Shown: one piece after another, positions 28,358-37,522 of the stretch | How the letters are laid out: each line of letters begins with the position of its first letter | Position numbering within the stretch: the stretch's first letter is position 1 | DNA from: Caballeronia concitans | GTDB taxonomy: Bacteria > Pseudomonadota > Gammaproteobacteria > Burkholderiales > Burkholderiaceae | DNA length: 64,000 nt | Reading direction: 5' to 3' | Assembly (NCBI RefSeq): GCF_001544615.1 | Contig: NZ_FCNV02000003.1 | Coordinates: forward strand, 544,428-608,427 | Made by a program: the position numbers and the translations under genes | The notes under the pieces: model-generated | What the model was told of the DNA's origin: nothing | Database searches by the model: none | What the model saw: the letters and a program-made list of their open reading frames with translations, nothing else

Positions 28358-29134
28358 ATGACCACATCTGCCAGCTGGAACGCGAAGCAATACAGTCTCT
28401 TCGAAGCGGAACGCACGCGCCCCGTGCGCGATCTGCTCAACGGCGCGCAAGGCGGCGAGATCCGCGCGGCGGTCGATCTCGGCTGCGGTCCCGGCAATTC
28501 CACCGAGTTGCTCGCGGCGTGTGCGCCGAGTGCGCGCATCGTGGGTATCGACAATTCGCAGGACATGATCGATGCCGCGCGAAGGCGGCTGCCGCAGGTC
28601 GATTTCGAACTCGCGGATATCGCCGCGTGGGACGCAGCCGGTCCTTACGATCTGATTCTCGCCAACGCGTCGCTGCAATGGGTGACGGGTCACGACACGC
28701 TGCTGCCGCGCCTCGCCGGCAAACTCGCGCCCGGCGGACGGCTCGCCATCCAGATGCCCGACAACCTGGACGAACCCGCCCACACGTTGCTGCGCGAAGT
28801 CGCGGCGCAGGACCCGTGGCGCGACCGGCTCGCAGGCACGGAACGCACGGGGCGGCATCCGGCCGCGTGGTACTACGCGCTGCTGAAGCCGCATTGCGCG
28901 CGCGTCGATGTGTGGCGGACCACGTATCACCATGCGCTCGAAGGCGGCATCGATGCCGTCGTCGAATGGTTCAAGGGCAGCGCGCTGCGGCCGTTCCTCG
29001 CGAAGCTCGACGATTCCGAACAGCGCGCGTTTCTCGACCGCTACCGTTCCGCGCTGGCCTCCGCATACACCGTTCTCGACGACGGCTCCGTGCTGCTGCC
29101 GTTCCCGCGCCTGTTCATCGTCGCGACGCGCTGA
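28358..29134 (+). CDS. tam: Trans-aconitate 2-methyltransferase-like SAM methyltransferase
   Basis: 258 aa from ATG 28358. Class I methyltransferase: AVDLGCGPGNSTELLAAC (residues about 38-55) is SAM motif I, followed by IVGIDNSQDMIDAARRRLP and LILANASLQWV, all hallmarks of Tam. The Tam C-terminal pattern (GRHPAAWYYALLK, LEGGIDAVVEWFKGSALRPF) is present and full length. Tam methylates trans-aconitate, which protects aconitase. It lies convergent to and eight bases from the LysR gene. Confidence 0.88.
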   Translation: MTTSASWNAKQYSLFEAERTRPVRDLLNGAQGGEIRAAVDLGCGPGNSTELLAACAPSARIVGIDNSQDMIDAARRRLPQVDFELADIAAWDAAGPYDLILANASLQWVTGHDTLLPRLAGKLAPGGRLAIQMPDNLDEPAHTLLREVAAQDPWRDRLAGTERTGRHPAAWYYALLKPHCARVDVWRTTYHHALEGGIDAVVEWFKGSALRPFLAKLDDSEQRAFLDRYRSALASAYTVLDDGSVLLPFPRLFIVATR

Positions 29135-29141
29135 CGTCCGT

Positions 29142-30080
29142 TCACTGCGGCCGGCCGGTTTCGCGCAGCATCTGCACGAACTGCCGCGCCGCCGGCGAGA
29201 GTGCGCCGCCCTTTCGCGTGACGATGCCGTACGTCTGCGATTTCGAGTTCATCCGCACCGGCAGCACGCGCAACATGCCGTGCCGCTCGAACACGCGCGC
29301 GACGCTCGCGGGAAGGATCGAGACCAGCTCGGGGCTTTCCTGCAGCAGCGTCACGGTGACGAACGGCGACGCCGTCGAAATGGGATTCGCGGGCATCGGC
29401 AGGCCGGCGAGATCGAGTTCGCGTTCGAGCAGCGCGCTCATCGGCAGATAGCTCGGATACGTCACCCAGCGATGATTCGCCAGTTCCGCGAAGCCGATCT
29501 CGCCCGCAGCCGGTTCCGCATGCCCTTGCCCGACCACGATGCACAACGGCTCGTCCGTCAGCGGCTGATACTGATATTTCGACGGCTGATCCGACACGCT
29601 CGCGCGCCCGATCACCAGATCGACGCGGCCGTCGTCCAGCATGCCGAGCATGTTGGCGCTCGTGTCCTCGATGATCTCGATGGCAAGGTCCGGATGCCGC
29701 GCGTGCATCTCGTTGACGATCGGCGCGACGACGCCCGGCACCGCGCCCATGATCGTGCCGACCGAGAGCCGCCCGCCCGTGCCCGCGCGAATCTGCGCGA
29801 ATTCCTGGCACAACGCGTTGAGATCGGCGGCGAGCACGCGCGCGTAGCGAATCACGCAGCGTCCGAACGGATTCGGAATCAGCCCGCTTTTCGCGCGCTC
29901 GAAAAGCGGCGCTTCCAGCATCGATTCAAGTTCGGCGAGCGCCTTGCTCGCGGCGGATTGCGTCATGGCCATCGCGCTCGACGCCTTGTGCAGCGACTTG
30001 TGCTCATCGAGCGCGATCAACAATTGAAGCTGCTTCATGCGCAGCCGCGACATCAGGACATCGAGTGAATTCTTGATCAT
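29142..30080 (-). CDS. LysR-family transcriptional regulator
   Basis: 312 aa. N-terminal winged HTH ([37 protein letters not shown]) and a full LysR effector domain. It resembles the GbpR/galactose-binding group of sugar-acid regulators. It is divergent from the 2-oxoglutarate semialdehyde dehydrogenase gene with 145 bp between starts, the usual arrangement for a LysR activator and its target. The effector is probably a sugar acid or hydroxyproline breakdown product (inference). Confidence 0.9.
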   Translation of the reverse strand: MIKNSLDVLMSRLRMKQLQLLIALDEHKSLHKASSAMAMTQSAASKALAELESMLEAPLFERAKSGLIPNPFGRCVIRYARVLAADLNALCQEFAQIRAGTGGRLSVGTIMGAVPGVVAPIVNEMHARHPDLAIEIIEDTSANMLGMLDDGRVDLVIGRASVSDQPSKYQYQPLTDEPLCIVVGQGHAEPAAGEIGFAELANHRWVTYPSYLPMSALLERELDLAGLPMPANPISTASPFVTVTLLQESPELVSILPASVARVFERHGMLRVLPVRMNSKSQTYGIVTRKGGALSPAARQFVQMLRETGRPQ

Positions 30081-30225
30081 GCGAAGCCGCCAGGTGATTC
30101 CAAAAAGCGATCATGCGATGGAAACCTTTCACTATACAGCGGCGCGCGGCGAGCCGTATAGTCGGCGCAGCGCCACGCTCGTCACCCGGGCGTCGCGATC
30201 CATTTCACAAGAAGGACGAGACACC

Positions 30226-31809
30226 ATGCAACTCACAGGCAATCTGCTCATCGGCCAGCAATCCGTGCACGGCTCGAACGGCTCCATCAAGGCAGTCAAC
30301 GCCTCGACGGGCGCGGCCATCGAACCGGCTTTCGGCGGCGCGACGCTCGCCGACCTCGACCGCGCGTGCGCGCTCGCCTGGTCCGCATTCGACGTGTACC
30401 GCGAAACCGCGCCGGAAGCGCGCGCGAAGTTCCTGGAGGCGATCGCGCAGAACATTCTCGATATCGGCGACGACCTGATCGAGCGCTGCATGCAGGAAAG
30501 CGGTTTGCCGCGTCCGCGTCTCGAAGGCGAGCGCGGCCGCACGGTCGGCCAGCTTCGCATGTTCGCCGATGTGGTGCGCAACGGCGATTACCTCGGCGTG
30601 CGCATCGACCCGGCGCAGCCCGAGCGCAAGCCGATGCCGCGCGTGGATCTGCGTCTGCGTTATATCGGCCTCGGTCCGGTCGCGGTGTTCGGCGCGAGCA
30701 ATTTCCCGCTGGCGTTCTCCGTCGCGGGCGGCGATACGGCGTCGGCGCTGGCGGCGGGCTGCCCGGTCATCGTGAAAGCGCACTCGGCGCATCCCGGCAC
30801 GGCGGAACTCGTCGGCCGCGCGGTGCAGAAGGCCGTGAAGGATTGCGGCATGCCCGAAGGCACGTTCTCGCTGCTGTTCGATAGCGGCCGCGATATCGGC
30901 CAGGGTCTCGTCAAGGACAACCGCATCAAGGCGGCTGGTTTCACGGGTTCGCGCGGCGGCGGCACGGCGCTGATGAAGCTCGCGGCGGCGCGCACCGAAC
31001 CGATTCCGGTCTATGCGGAAATGAGCAGCATCAACCCGGTCCTGCTGTTCCCGAATGCGCTGAAGAATCGTGGCGAGGCCATCGGCAAGGCATTCGTGCA
31101 ATCGCTCGTGCTCGGCGCGGGCCAGTTCTGCACGAACCCCGGCCTCGTGCTGGCCGTCGACGGTCCCGATCTCGATGCGTTCATCGCGGCGGCATCGGCG
31201 GCGCTGAAGGAAACCGGCGCGCAGACCATGCTCACGCCGGGCATCCACAAGACGTACGAAGGCGCGGTCGAAAAAGCCGCTTCGCACGCCGACGTGACGA
31301 CCGCCGCGCGCGGCCTCGAAGCGAAGAGCGGCCATCAGGGCCAGTCTGCGCTCTTCGTGACGACCGCCGATGCGTTCCGCAAGAATCACGAGCTGCAAGA
31401 GGAGATTTTCGGCGCGTCGTCGCTGATCGTGCGCTGCCCGGATCTCGCGTCGATGCGTGAGCTGATCGAATCGCTCGAAGGCCAGTTGACGGCGGCGCTG
31501 CATATCGACGAAGCCGATTACGCCGAAGCGCGCAGCTTCCTGCCCGCGCTCGAGCGCCGCACCGGCCGCATTCTGGTGAACGGCTTCGGCACCGGCGTGG
31601 AAGTGGGTCATGCGATGGTTCACGGCGGCCCGTATCCGTCGACGGCGGATGGCCGTTCGACGTCCGTCGGCAGCCTCGCGATCGACCGCTTCCTGCGTCC
31701 GGTGAGCTATCAGGATCTGCCGGAAGCGCTGCTGCCCGACGCGATCAAGAACGACAATCCGCTTTCGCTGAACCGCCGTATCGACGGCAAGCTGCAACTG
31801 GCGAGCTGA
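30226..31809 (+). CDS. Alpha-ketoglutarate semialdehyde dehydrogenase (ALDH superfamily)
   Basis: 527 aa from ATG 30226 (AAGGACGAGACACC upstream). This is the long NADP+-type ALDH branch that oxidises 2-oxoglutarate semialdehyde to 2-oxoglutarate at the end of the arabinose, glucarate/galactarate or hydroxyproline pathways. The catalytic Cys 302 lies in [10 protein letters not shown]; the general-base Glu lies in [18 protein letters not shown] is the NAD-loop region. The other pathway genes are not in the window, so which of the three routes it serves is open. A strong terminator follows. Confidence 0.9.
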   Translation: MQLTGNLLIGQQSVHGSNGSIKAVNASTGAAIEPAFGGATLADLDRACALAWSAFDVYRETAPEARAKFLEAIAQNILDIGDDLIERCMQESGLPRPRLEGERGRTVGQLRMFADVVRNGDYLGVRIDPAQPERKPMPRVDLRLRYIGLGPVAVFGASNFPLAFSVAGGDTASALAAGCPVIVKAHSAHPGTAELVGRAVQKAVKDCGMPEGTFSLLFDSGRDIGQGLVKDNRIKAAGFTGSRGGGTALMKLAAARTEPIPVYAEMSSINPVLLFPNALKNRGEAIGKAFVQSLVLGAGQFCTNPGLVLAVDGPDLDAFIAAASAALKETGAQTMLTPGIHKTYEGAVEKAASHADVTTAARGLEAKSGHQGQSALFVTTADAFRKNHELQEEIFGASSLIVRCPDLASMRELIESLEGQLTAALHIDEADYAEARSFLPALERRTGRILVNGFGTGVEVGHAMVHGGPYPSTADGRSTSVGSLAIDRFLRPVSYQDLPEALLPDAIKNDNPLSLNRRIDGKLQLAS

Positions 31810-31834
31810 TCGCGTTATTGTCTCGTTGCACGAG

Positions 31835-31862
31835 GACGCCCCTTCGCGGGGCGTCTTTTTTT
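31835..31862 (+). terminator. Intrinsic terminator after the semialdehyde dehydrogenase gene
   Basis: Perfect 8-bp stem GACGCCCC/GGGGCGTC with a TTCGC loop, followed by a run of seven T. It is one of the clearest terminators in the window. Confidence 0.9.
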
Positions 31863-32408
31863 GCCGCTCGCCCGCCGATATTTGTTTCGGCACCCTAACT
31901 ATCTGCCATCAAGCGCACCGCGCCGCCGGACGGAAAAACCACACTCGTTTCGCGCCGTAAGCGCTTTTGCATCAGTGGGTTATCGAGCGGCCATCCGGCC
32001 TTGTCGTTTATCGGCTAAAGAATGGCGTCTCAAAACCGCCGCCCCGCGCAAAATGTCGCAAACAGTGAGAGTGAGGCTGGTGGCATGCGCATTGCCCGAA
32101 ATGGGCTGCGACCGCAATCATCCGGCGCTTTCGCACCATTTTGGCCGCTTGCCGCGCGCTTCCACGGCGCGATGCGAGCACCGCACAAAACGCGCCATCG
32201 TTAGCATCCAGGCGCCGGGCACTAGGTGCGAAACGCAATTGACGTCCGGAAATGGTTGAACCATATTCGGATTTCGCTTCCCGCGAGCGAGCTTTCGCGC
32301 GGGAAAACAATACGAAGGATTGCTGCCGCGGCCCGTCCTGCGTCCGACACGTTCGACGCGCGAGGCCCGCCGCCACGTTATCGCCTACGTCCTTCGAGGG
32401 CTTTTAGC
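31863..32408. other. 546-bp region with no supported gene
   Basis: It lies between the terminator and the zinc-ribbon protein. Open frames exist on both strands but lack ribosome sites, show Arg/His/Cys-rich composition typical of non-coding frames, and match nothing I know. It may hold the promoter of the downstream gene. GC is lower than average in the first half. Confidence 0.5.
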
Positions 32409-34433
32409 ATGACCACGCGTTTGACGTTTCCCGCTTCCATGTTTTCCGTCGTCTGCCAGCGGTGCGGCAGCACGATGCGCAAGAGCGCCGACAGTTGCCC
32501 CAACTGCGGCGCCGACCGCAGCGCGGCTTTCGGCCATCGACGCGGCGCGGTGGAACCCCGGCTGCGCGGGAGCATGTTCGAGCAACAGTCGTCGACGCCG
32601 CTCGCCTCGGCATCCGCGGCGGCTTCCGGTCCGATCGAAACCGGCGACGACGAAGACACCGGCGCGGCCTGGGCCGGACGCTGGGACCCGAAACGCGCGA
32701 GCGAGCGCATTGCGCAGCGGGCGGCCGAGCATCGCGCGAAACGGGTCGAGGAATCCGCGCGCAACGCCTACGCCGATCCGAGCAACGATTCCGACGCCCT
32801 GCCCGGTTCCGCCAATTGGGACCGTAAGAAGACGATCGCCGCAGGCGCATGCGCGGTGGCGATCGTGGCGGGCGCGGCCATCTATCTGCATCGCGGCTCG
32901 GACGACCAACCCACGCCTGCCGCCGATATCAGCGCGTCCGGCGCGATCGATCCGAAACTCGGCGCGATCGGCCGCGGCGCAACCGATGCGCCCGCCGAGT
33001 CCGTCGTGCTTTCACCTTCCATCACGCCCGCCGCGCCCAGCGCGCAAACCCAGAACGCGCAGCAGGACAGCACCCGTTCGCTTGCGCCCGGCGATCCGCT
33101 GCAAGACATCCGGGCGGCGCTGGATCGGCGCGATCTGACAACAGCGCGAGCGCGCATGAAGGCGCTGCCCGCGCAGCAGCAGACGCGCCCCGAATTCGAT
33201 GCGCTGAAGGACGAACTCTCCAACCGCGAGCTTCAACGCGACGCCGCGCTCCAGCTCGCGCGCGCGTGCGAACGGACGTCCGCCTGGGCGTGCGTGCAGC
33301 AAAACGCGGCCGAAGCGCTCGCGCTCGACGGCAGCAACGGCGAATCGCAGGCAATGCTCGAACGCGTCATCACGCACGCCGGCTGGCTCGCCGCGAATGC
33401 GCAAGGCGCGAAGAAGGGCGCGGCGCCCGCGGACAACTCGGCGAATCCGGCTGCCGCGACGGGCGCTGTCGCGGTAGCGCCGGCTCCGGTTCCCGTACCG
33501 TCCCCGGCTCCCGCGCAGGCAAACGTTGCATCGACGGCGCCTGCTGCTCCGGTGGCACAGGCTCAGGCGCAGGCAGCTCAAGCGGCCGCCGCCGCAGCGA
33601 AGCCCACTTTGGACAAGCACGCGACGCAACGCGCCCAGAACGCCACCGCCGCCGCAGCGGCCGCGCGCCAGGCCGCGCTCGACGACGCGCGTGCGGAAAC
33701 CGGCTATCTGTCGCGCGCGGAGAAGATCGCGCGTGCTCAGGCCGCGACGAACGCCGTCGTGGCCGCGACGATCCTCCAGCCGACGCCCTCGTTCGCTTCG
33801 ATGCCCGCCGTGACATCGAGCGTGCCGGCGAAGCCCGCAACGGCCGTCGAATCGCCCGCGCCTGCGCCCGCACCCGCACCCGCACCCGCACCGAAGCCCG
33901 CGCCCGCCGCCACCGCTGCAGCGCCGAGCAACGGCATGTACGTCGCGCCGAGCGCGCAAAGCGGTCAGAGCGACATGTACGTTGCGCCGAGCGCCCCGAC
34001 CGACATGTACGTCGCGCCCGCCGCGCCGACGAGCAACGGCATGTACGTCGCGCCGACGCCGCGCGCAGCGCCCGCGCCGTCGCCGGCCCCGGCGCCCGCT
34101 CAGCGCGCGGCGCCCGCCGGCGCACAATCGTCCGCGCCGCCCGTCGCCATGCAAACGGCGCAGCCCGCCGTCGTGCAACCGGTGGTCTCGCATGCGCCGG
34201 CGGTCCGCCCCGTGACCGCCGCGCCGTCCAGCGCCGTCGCCGCCACGCTCGCGCCGACCACGCCCGTCGCTGCCGCCGCCAGTCCGGCGACACGACCGGC
34301 GACACGTCCGGCGAGCGTGGGTGGATCGAACATGACGGCGCGCTTCGACGCGGACAAGTCCGACGACGTCGAACGCGCGATCAAGCAATACGGCTGGAGC
34401 AGTGGAGACACGACGCCAAAGCCATCGCGCTGA
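32409..34433 (+). CDS. Zinc-ribbon membrane protein with long Ala/Pro-rich region
   Basis: 674 aa from ATG 32409; in-frame upstream sequence has no ribosome site. Cys 16/19 (CQRC) and Cys 30/33 (CPNC) form a zinc ribbon. A charged segment leads to one membrane helix (residues about 142-160, TIAAGACAVAIVAGAAIYLH). A helical, TPR-like part follows (about 225-330, DIRAALDRRDLTTARARMKAL). The rest is low-complexity Ala/Pro sequence with four MYVAP repeats, and ends in a short conserved-looking block SDDVERAIKQYGWSSGD. The layout suggests a cytoplasmic sensor ribbon with an envelope-spanning periplasmic tail. Function unknown. The next gene is 105 bp downstream, possibly in the same unit. Confidence 0.75.
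   Translation: MTTRLTFPASMFSVVCQRCGSTMRKSADSCPNCGADRSAAFGHRRGAVEPRLRGSMFEQQSSTPLASASAAASGPIETGDDEDTGAAWAGRWDPKRASERIAQRAAEHRAKRVEESARNAYADPSNDSDALPGSANWDRKKTIAAGACAVAIVAGAAIYLHRGSDDQPTPAADISASGAIDPKLGAIGRGATDAPAESVVLSPSITPAAPSAQTQNAQQDSTRSLAPGDPLQDIRAALDRRDLTTARARMKALPAQQQTRPEFDALKDELSNRELQRDAALQLARACERTSAWACVQQNAAEALALDGSNGESQAMLERVITHAGWLAANAQGAKKGAAPADNSANPAAATGAVAVAPAPVPVPSPAPAQANVASTAPAAPVAQAQAQAAQAAAAAAKPTLDKHATQRAQNATAAAAAARQAALDDARAETGYLSRAEKIARAQAATNAVVAATILQPTPSFASMPAVTSSVPAKPATAVESPAPAPAPAPAPAPKPAPAATAAAPSNGMYVAPSAQSGQSDMYVAPSAPTDMYVAPAAPTSNGMYVAPTPRAAPAPSPAPAPAQRAAPAGAQSSAPPVAMQTAQPAVVQPVVSHAPAVRPVTAAPSSAVAATLAPTTPVAAAASPATRPATRPASVGGSNMTARFDADKSDDVERAIKQYGWSSGDTTPKPSR
33936..34058 (+). 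repeat. Four MYVAP repeats in the zinc-ribbon protein
   Basis: ATG-TAC-GTX-GCG-CC units start at 33936, 33975, 34005 and 34041 and encode MYVAPS, MYVAPS, MYVAPA and MYVAPT, separated by Ser/Gln/Thr/Pro spacers. They lie inside the Ala/Pro-rich tail. This looks like recent internal duplication. Confidence 0.75.
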
Positions 34434-34538
34434 CCGCCCCGCCCGATTCCCACGCATCACGCATGTCGCATTACGCGCGGTGCAGCCGCATCGCGCGCGT
34501 TTCGAAGAACCCGCCCAAACTCGACTAAAGGGTCAATC

Positions 34539-35675
34539 ATGGTCTCGACCAGTTTCATGCGCAATGCCGCGCGGGGCGCGCTCGCCCTGTGCGCCGTCAT
34601 CGGGCTCGCCGGCGCGGCGACTTCCAGTTATGCCGATCCCGTGCCGTACAAGATCACCACGGGCCAGGAACGCGGCACGTATATCCAGATCGGCCAGGAC
34701 TTGTCGAAGTACGTCGCGGAGCCGGCCGGGATCGATCTTGAAGTGCTGCCCTCGAAGGGATCGGCGGAAAACGTGCAGCGCATGCGCTACGAACCCGGCG
34801 TGAAGTTCGCGCTGGTGCAGTCGGACGTGTATCAGGCATATCTCGACATGGCGAGCTCCGGCAACGCCGAAGCGGGCCGGATCATCCAGCCGCTGCGCCT
34901 CATCATGCCGCTCTATGACGAGGAGATTTACTTCGTCGTGCGCTCGGATTCGCCGCTCAAGACCATCAACGAGATCAAGGGCAAGAACATCAGCGTCGGA
35001 CCGATTGGCAGCGGCACGGCGCAATCGGCTGAGACGCTGTATCGGCTGATGTTCGGCGAGCCGATTGCCGATGCCAACGAGCAGCACCTGAGCAACGAAG
35101 ACGCGCTCGCCAAGCTGATCGTGCGCAAGATCGATGTCGCGGTGATCGTCGCGGGCCAGCCGGCCAAGCTCTTTCAGGACATGAATCCGGAACTGCTGCA
35201 GCAGATCAAGCTGCTGCGCCTCGATCCGTCCGCGCCCGAAACCGCCAAGGCGAAGCAGACGTACTTCCCGGCGACCATCCGCACGACGAGCTATCCGAAC
35301 TGGATTCAGGAAGACACGCCGACGCTCACGGTGAAGGCGTTCCTCGTCACGTACGACTACGGCTTGCGCGGCACGGTCGGCGCGCTGTCGAAATTCGCGG
35401 ATTCGCTCTGCGCGAACTTCGACACGCTGCAGGCGAGCGGGCATCCGAAGTGGAAGCAGGTGCGTCTCGACCTGCCGCCGCTCACGCGCGGCTGGAAATA
35501 CTATCCGCCGATGGAAAAGCGCTTGCGCCAGTGCATCGCGCGGCGCACGGCGGAAGCGAAATCGCAAGGCTCGGCGCAGACCGTTTCCGCGCATGGCACG
35601 GACGCTGCCGCGCCGAAGAAGAAATCGACGTGCACGAGCCAGGAAAAGCTGCTGCTCCTGTGCGGCGACCAGTAA
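34539..35675 (+). CDS. TAXI-type TRAP transporter substrate-binding protein
   Basis: 378 aa. The signal peptide ends near residue 32 (SSYADPV). The TAXI (TRAP-associated extracytoplasmic immunogenic) domain has ITTGQERGTYIQIGQDLSKY and KGKNISVGPIGSGTAQSAET. The C-terminus carries a Lys/Ser extension with two Cys (TCTSQEKLLLLCGDQ) that could be disulfide-bonded. No TRAP permease (DctM/DctQ-fused) gene is next to it, so it is an orphan binding protein or works with a permease elsewhere. The ligand is unknown, with glutamate and similar dicarboxylates typical for the family. Confidence 0.87.
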   Translation: MVSTSFMRNAARGALALCAVIGLAGAATSSYADPVPYKITTGQERGTYIQIGQDLSKYVAEPAGIDLEVLPSKGSAENVQRMRYEPGVKFALVQSDVYQAYLDMASSGNAEAGRIIQPLRLIMPLYDEEIYFVVRSDSPLKTINEIKGKNISVGPIGSGTAQSAETLYRLMFGEPIADANEQHLSNEDALAKLIVRKIDVAVIVAGQPAKLFQDMNPELLQQIKLLRLDPSAPETAKAKQTYFPATIRTTSYPNWIQEDTPTLTVKAFLVTYDYGLRGTVGALSKFADSLCANFDTLQASGHPKWKQVRLDLPPLTRGWKYYPPMEKRLRQCIARRTAEAKSQGSAQTVSAHGTDAAAPKKKSTCTSQEKLLLLCGDQ

Positions 35676-35684
35676 CGCGCATCG

Positions 35685-37136
35685 TCACCGCGATAGCTGC
35701 GGCATGAGCGCAGCGAGGCGCGTCATGCCGCGCTCGATCGTCTGCGCGCTCGTGCCGCCGTATCCGAACAGCATGCCTTGCTCGACGGCATCGCCCGCAT
35801 AAAAGGGGCGGATGCCGTACAGCCCGACCGACGCCTCGCGCGCCGCCGCCACGACGCGCTCCTCGCGCCATCTTTTGCGCAGCCGCGCGACCAGATGGAT
35901 GCCGGCCATCGCGGGAAGCGGCTCGAACCAGGGCGCGAGATCGCCCGTCAGCCGGTCGAGCAAGGTCGCGCGCCGCTCGGCATACGTCTTGTGCATGCGG
36001 CGCAGATGCTTCGCGTATTCGCCGTCGAGCATGAACGCGCCGAGCGCGGTCTGCGTCAGCATGCAGCTATGGCAATCCGCGATGCGCTTCGCGTTCCAGA
36101 GCGGCTCGCGAAGCGTCGCGGGCGGCACGACATAGCCTATGCGCAGATCGGGAAACAGCGTCTTCGAGAACGTGCCGACATACGCGACCAGCCCCGCGCG
36201 ATCCAGACTTTTCAGCGATTCGACCGGCCGCCCTTCGAAGCGGAATTCGCCGTCGTAATCGTCCTCGACGATCACCGCGCCGCGCTTGCCCGCCCATTCG
36301 AGCAATTCGACGCGCCGGTCGAGACTCATCGGCATGCCGAGCGGAAACTGATGCGACGGCGTCACGTAGACGAGCCGCGCATTGCGCGGCAGCTTGCCGA
36401 CCACCATGCCCTCGCCATCCACCGGCACATGCGCGATGCGCGCGCCCAGTGCCGAGAACAGCGCCCGCGCGGGCGGATAACCCGGCTCTTCGACCGCGAC
36501 GATATCGCCCGGCTGGATGACCACGCGCGCGAGCAGATCGAGCGCCTGCTGCGCGCCTTGCGTCACGACGACGTCCTGCCAGTTGCACGCCACCGCGCGG
36601 CTGAAGCCGAGATAACGCGCGATGCCGAGCCGCAGTTCCTGCTCGCCCGCCGGATCGCGATACGACGCCACGCCGCCGCCCGCGCGCGCCTGCGTGCGCA
36701 GCGCCTGATTGACGCATCGGCGCCAGGCGTCGAAGGGAAAGAGCGTTTTATCGGTGACGCCGCCCTTGAAATCGCAGTCGAGCGTGATGCCCGCGGGCGG
36801 CATCGGCATGACCATGCGCTCGGGCATCTTGCGCCAGATGCCGGCGGCCCGTGCGCGCGCCGACGCCGGCTCGGGCCGCGCGCCGGGCAGCCGCGCGAGG
36901 CCATCGGCGACGAAGGTGCCGTCGCCCGCGCGCGTGCGCAGAAAGCCTTCCGCAATGAGACGGTCGAATACTTCGAGCGTCGTTTTGCGGGAGACGCCGA
37001 GCTGCGCGGCGAGTTCGCGCGTGGACGGCAGGCGCAGGTTCGCGGCGAGCCGTCCTTCGATGATGCCGGCGCGAAGCTGGCCGTAGATCTGGCCGGTCAG
37101 GTCGCGTCGGCCGTGCAGGGTGATGTGGATGTCCAA
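35685..37136 (-). CDS. MocR/PdxR-type regulator (GntR HTH plus aminotransferase domain)
   Basis: 483 aa if started at TTG 37136 (then MDIHITLHGRRDLTGQIYGQ, the usual N-terminus of the family). ATG 37220 would overlap the preceding small gene by 68 bp and adds an untypical extension. GntR winged HTH (PSTRELAAQLGVSRKTTLEV) is followed by a fold-type I aminotransferase domain. The PLP-binding Lys is in GTFSKTLFPDLRIGY. These proteins usually sense pyridoxal phosphate or an amino-acid derivative. It is the last gene of a four-gene minus-strand unit. Confidence 0.85.
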   Translation of the reverse strand: MDIHITLHGRRDLTGQIYGQLRAGIIEGRLAANLRLPSTRELAAQLGVSRKTTLEVFDRLIAEGFLRTRAGDGTFVADGLARLPGARPEPASARARAAGIWRKMPERMVMPMPPAGITLDCDFKGGVTDKTLFPFDAWRRCVNQALRTQARAGGGVASYRDPAGEQELRLGIARYLGFSRAVACNWQDVVVTQGAQQALDLLARVVIQPGDIVAVEEPGYPPARALFSALGARIAHVPVDGEGMVVGKLPRNARLVYVTPSHQFPLGMPMSLDRRVELLEWAGKRGAVIVEDDYDGEFRFEGRPVESLKSLDRAGLVAYVGTFSKTLFPDLRIGYVVPPATLREPLWNAKRIADCHSCMLTQTALGAFMLDGEYAKHLRRMHKTYAERRATLLDRLTGDLAPWFEPLPAMAGIHLVARLRKRWREERVVAAAREASVGLYGIRPFYAGDAVEQGMLFGYGGTSAQTIERGMTRLAALMPQLSR

Positions 37137-37152
37137 CGTGGTGGCGATGTGG

Positions 37153-37260
37153 TTAGGAAAACGGTGGCCATTCCTCGCGCAGCGTTTCGCGCCAGGGACC
37201 GAAGACGTCGCGCGGTTCATCGGGCTGTGCGTCGGGGGCGTTAGGTGAAGGCGACGTCAT
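37153..37260 (-). CDS. Small ORF, 35 aa, coupled to the upstream HTH gene
   Basis: 35 aa from ATG 37260: MTSPSPNAPDAQPDEPRDVF, then a Trp-rich end (GPWRETLREEWPPFS). Its ATG overlaps the stop of the upstream HTH gene (ATGA), which favours translational coupling. I recognise no domain. Similar Trp/Pro-ending short proteins often follow small regulators in Burkholderiaceae, but I cannot confirm this. It may be a leader for the MocR gene 16 bp downstream. Confidence 0.5.
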   Translation of the reverse strand: MTSPSPNAPDAQPDEPRDVFGPWRETLREEWPPFS

Positions 37261-37520
37261 TGTTCCCCTCCAAACACCGCCTCGCACAGCGTCACCCCGC
37301 CGGCCGTCAGCGCAGCCGATCCGGCGCCCTCTTCGCTCAATTGCACGTCCACGAGCCCCGCGTCCGCCAGCGCGGTCAGGTGCCGGCGCAGCCCGCTCAT
37401 CGGCAAACCGGACTGCTTCGCCAGCTTCGCAAGCGACCACGCGCGCCCCGGCGTCTCCTGCTTCGCGCGCCAAAGCTGCTCGAGAATGGCGACGAGCGCC
37501 GGATCGATGTCATCGTTCAT
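37257..37520 (-). CDS. Small winged-HTH (ArsR/MarR-like) protein
   Basis: 87 aa from ATG 37520 (MNDDIDPALVAILEQLWRAK). The winged helix reads RAWSLAKLAKQSGLPMSGLRRHLTALADAGLVDVQL. It lacks a ligand or metal motif, so it is probably a bare DNA-binding regulator. It starts two bases after the stop of the upstream MocR gene and is ATGA-coupled to the 35-aa ORF, so it belongs to the same transcript as both MocR genes. Confidence 0.75.
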   Translation of the reverse strand: MNDDIDPALVAILEQLWRAKQETPGRAWSLAKLAKQSGLPMSGLRRHLTALADAGLVDVQLSEEGAGSAALTAGGVTLCEAVFGGEQ

Positions 37521-37522
37521 AT

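Noticed and set aside
31861-32259. Plus-strand 132-codon frame after the dehydrogenase terminator
   Set aside because: Begins within the terminator T-run, has no ribosome site and has composition unlike real genes here.
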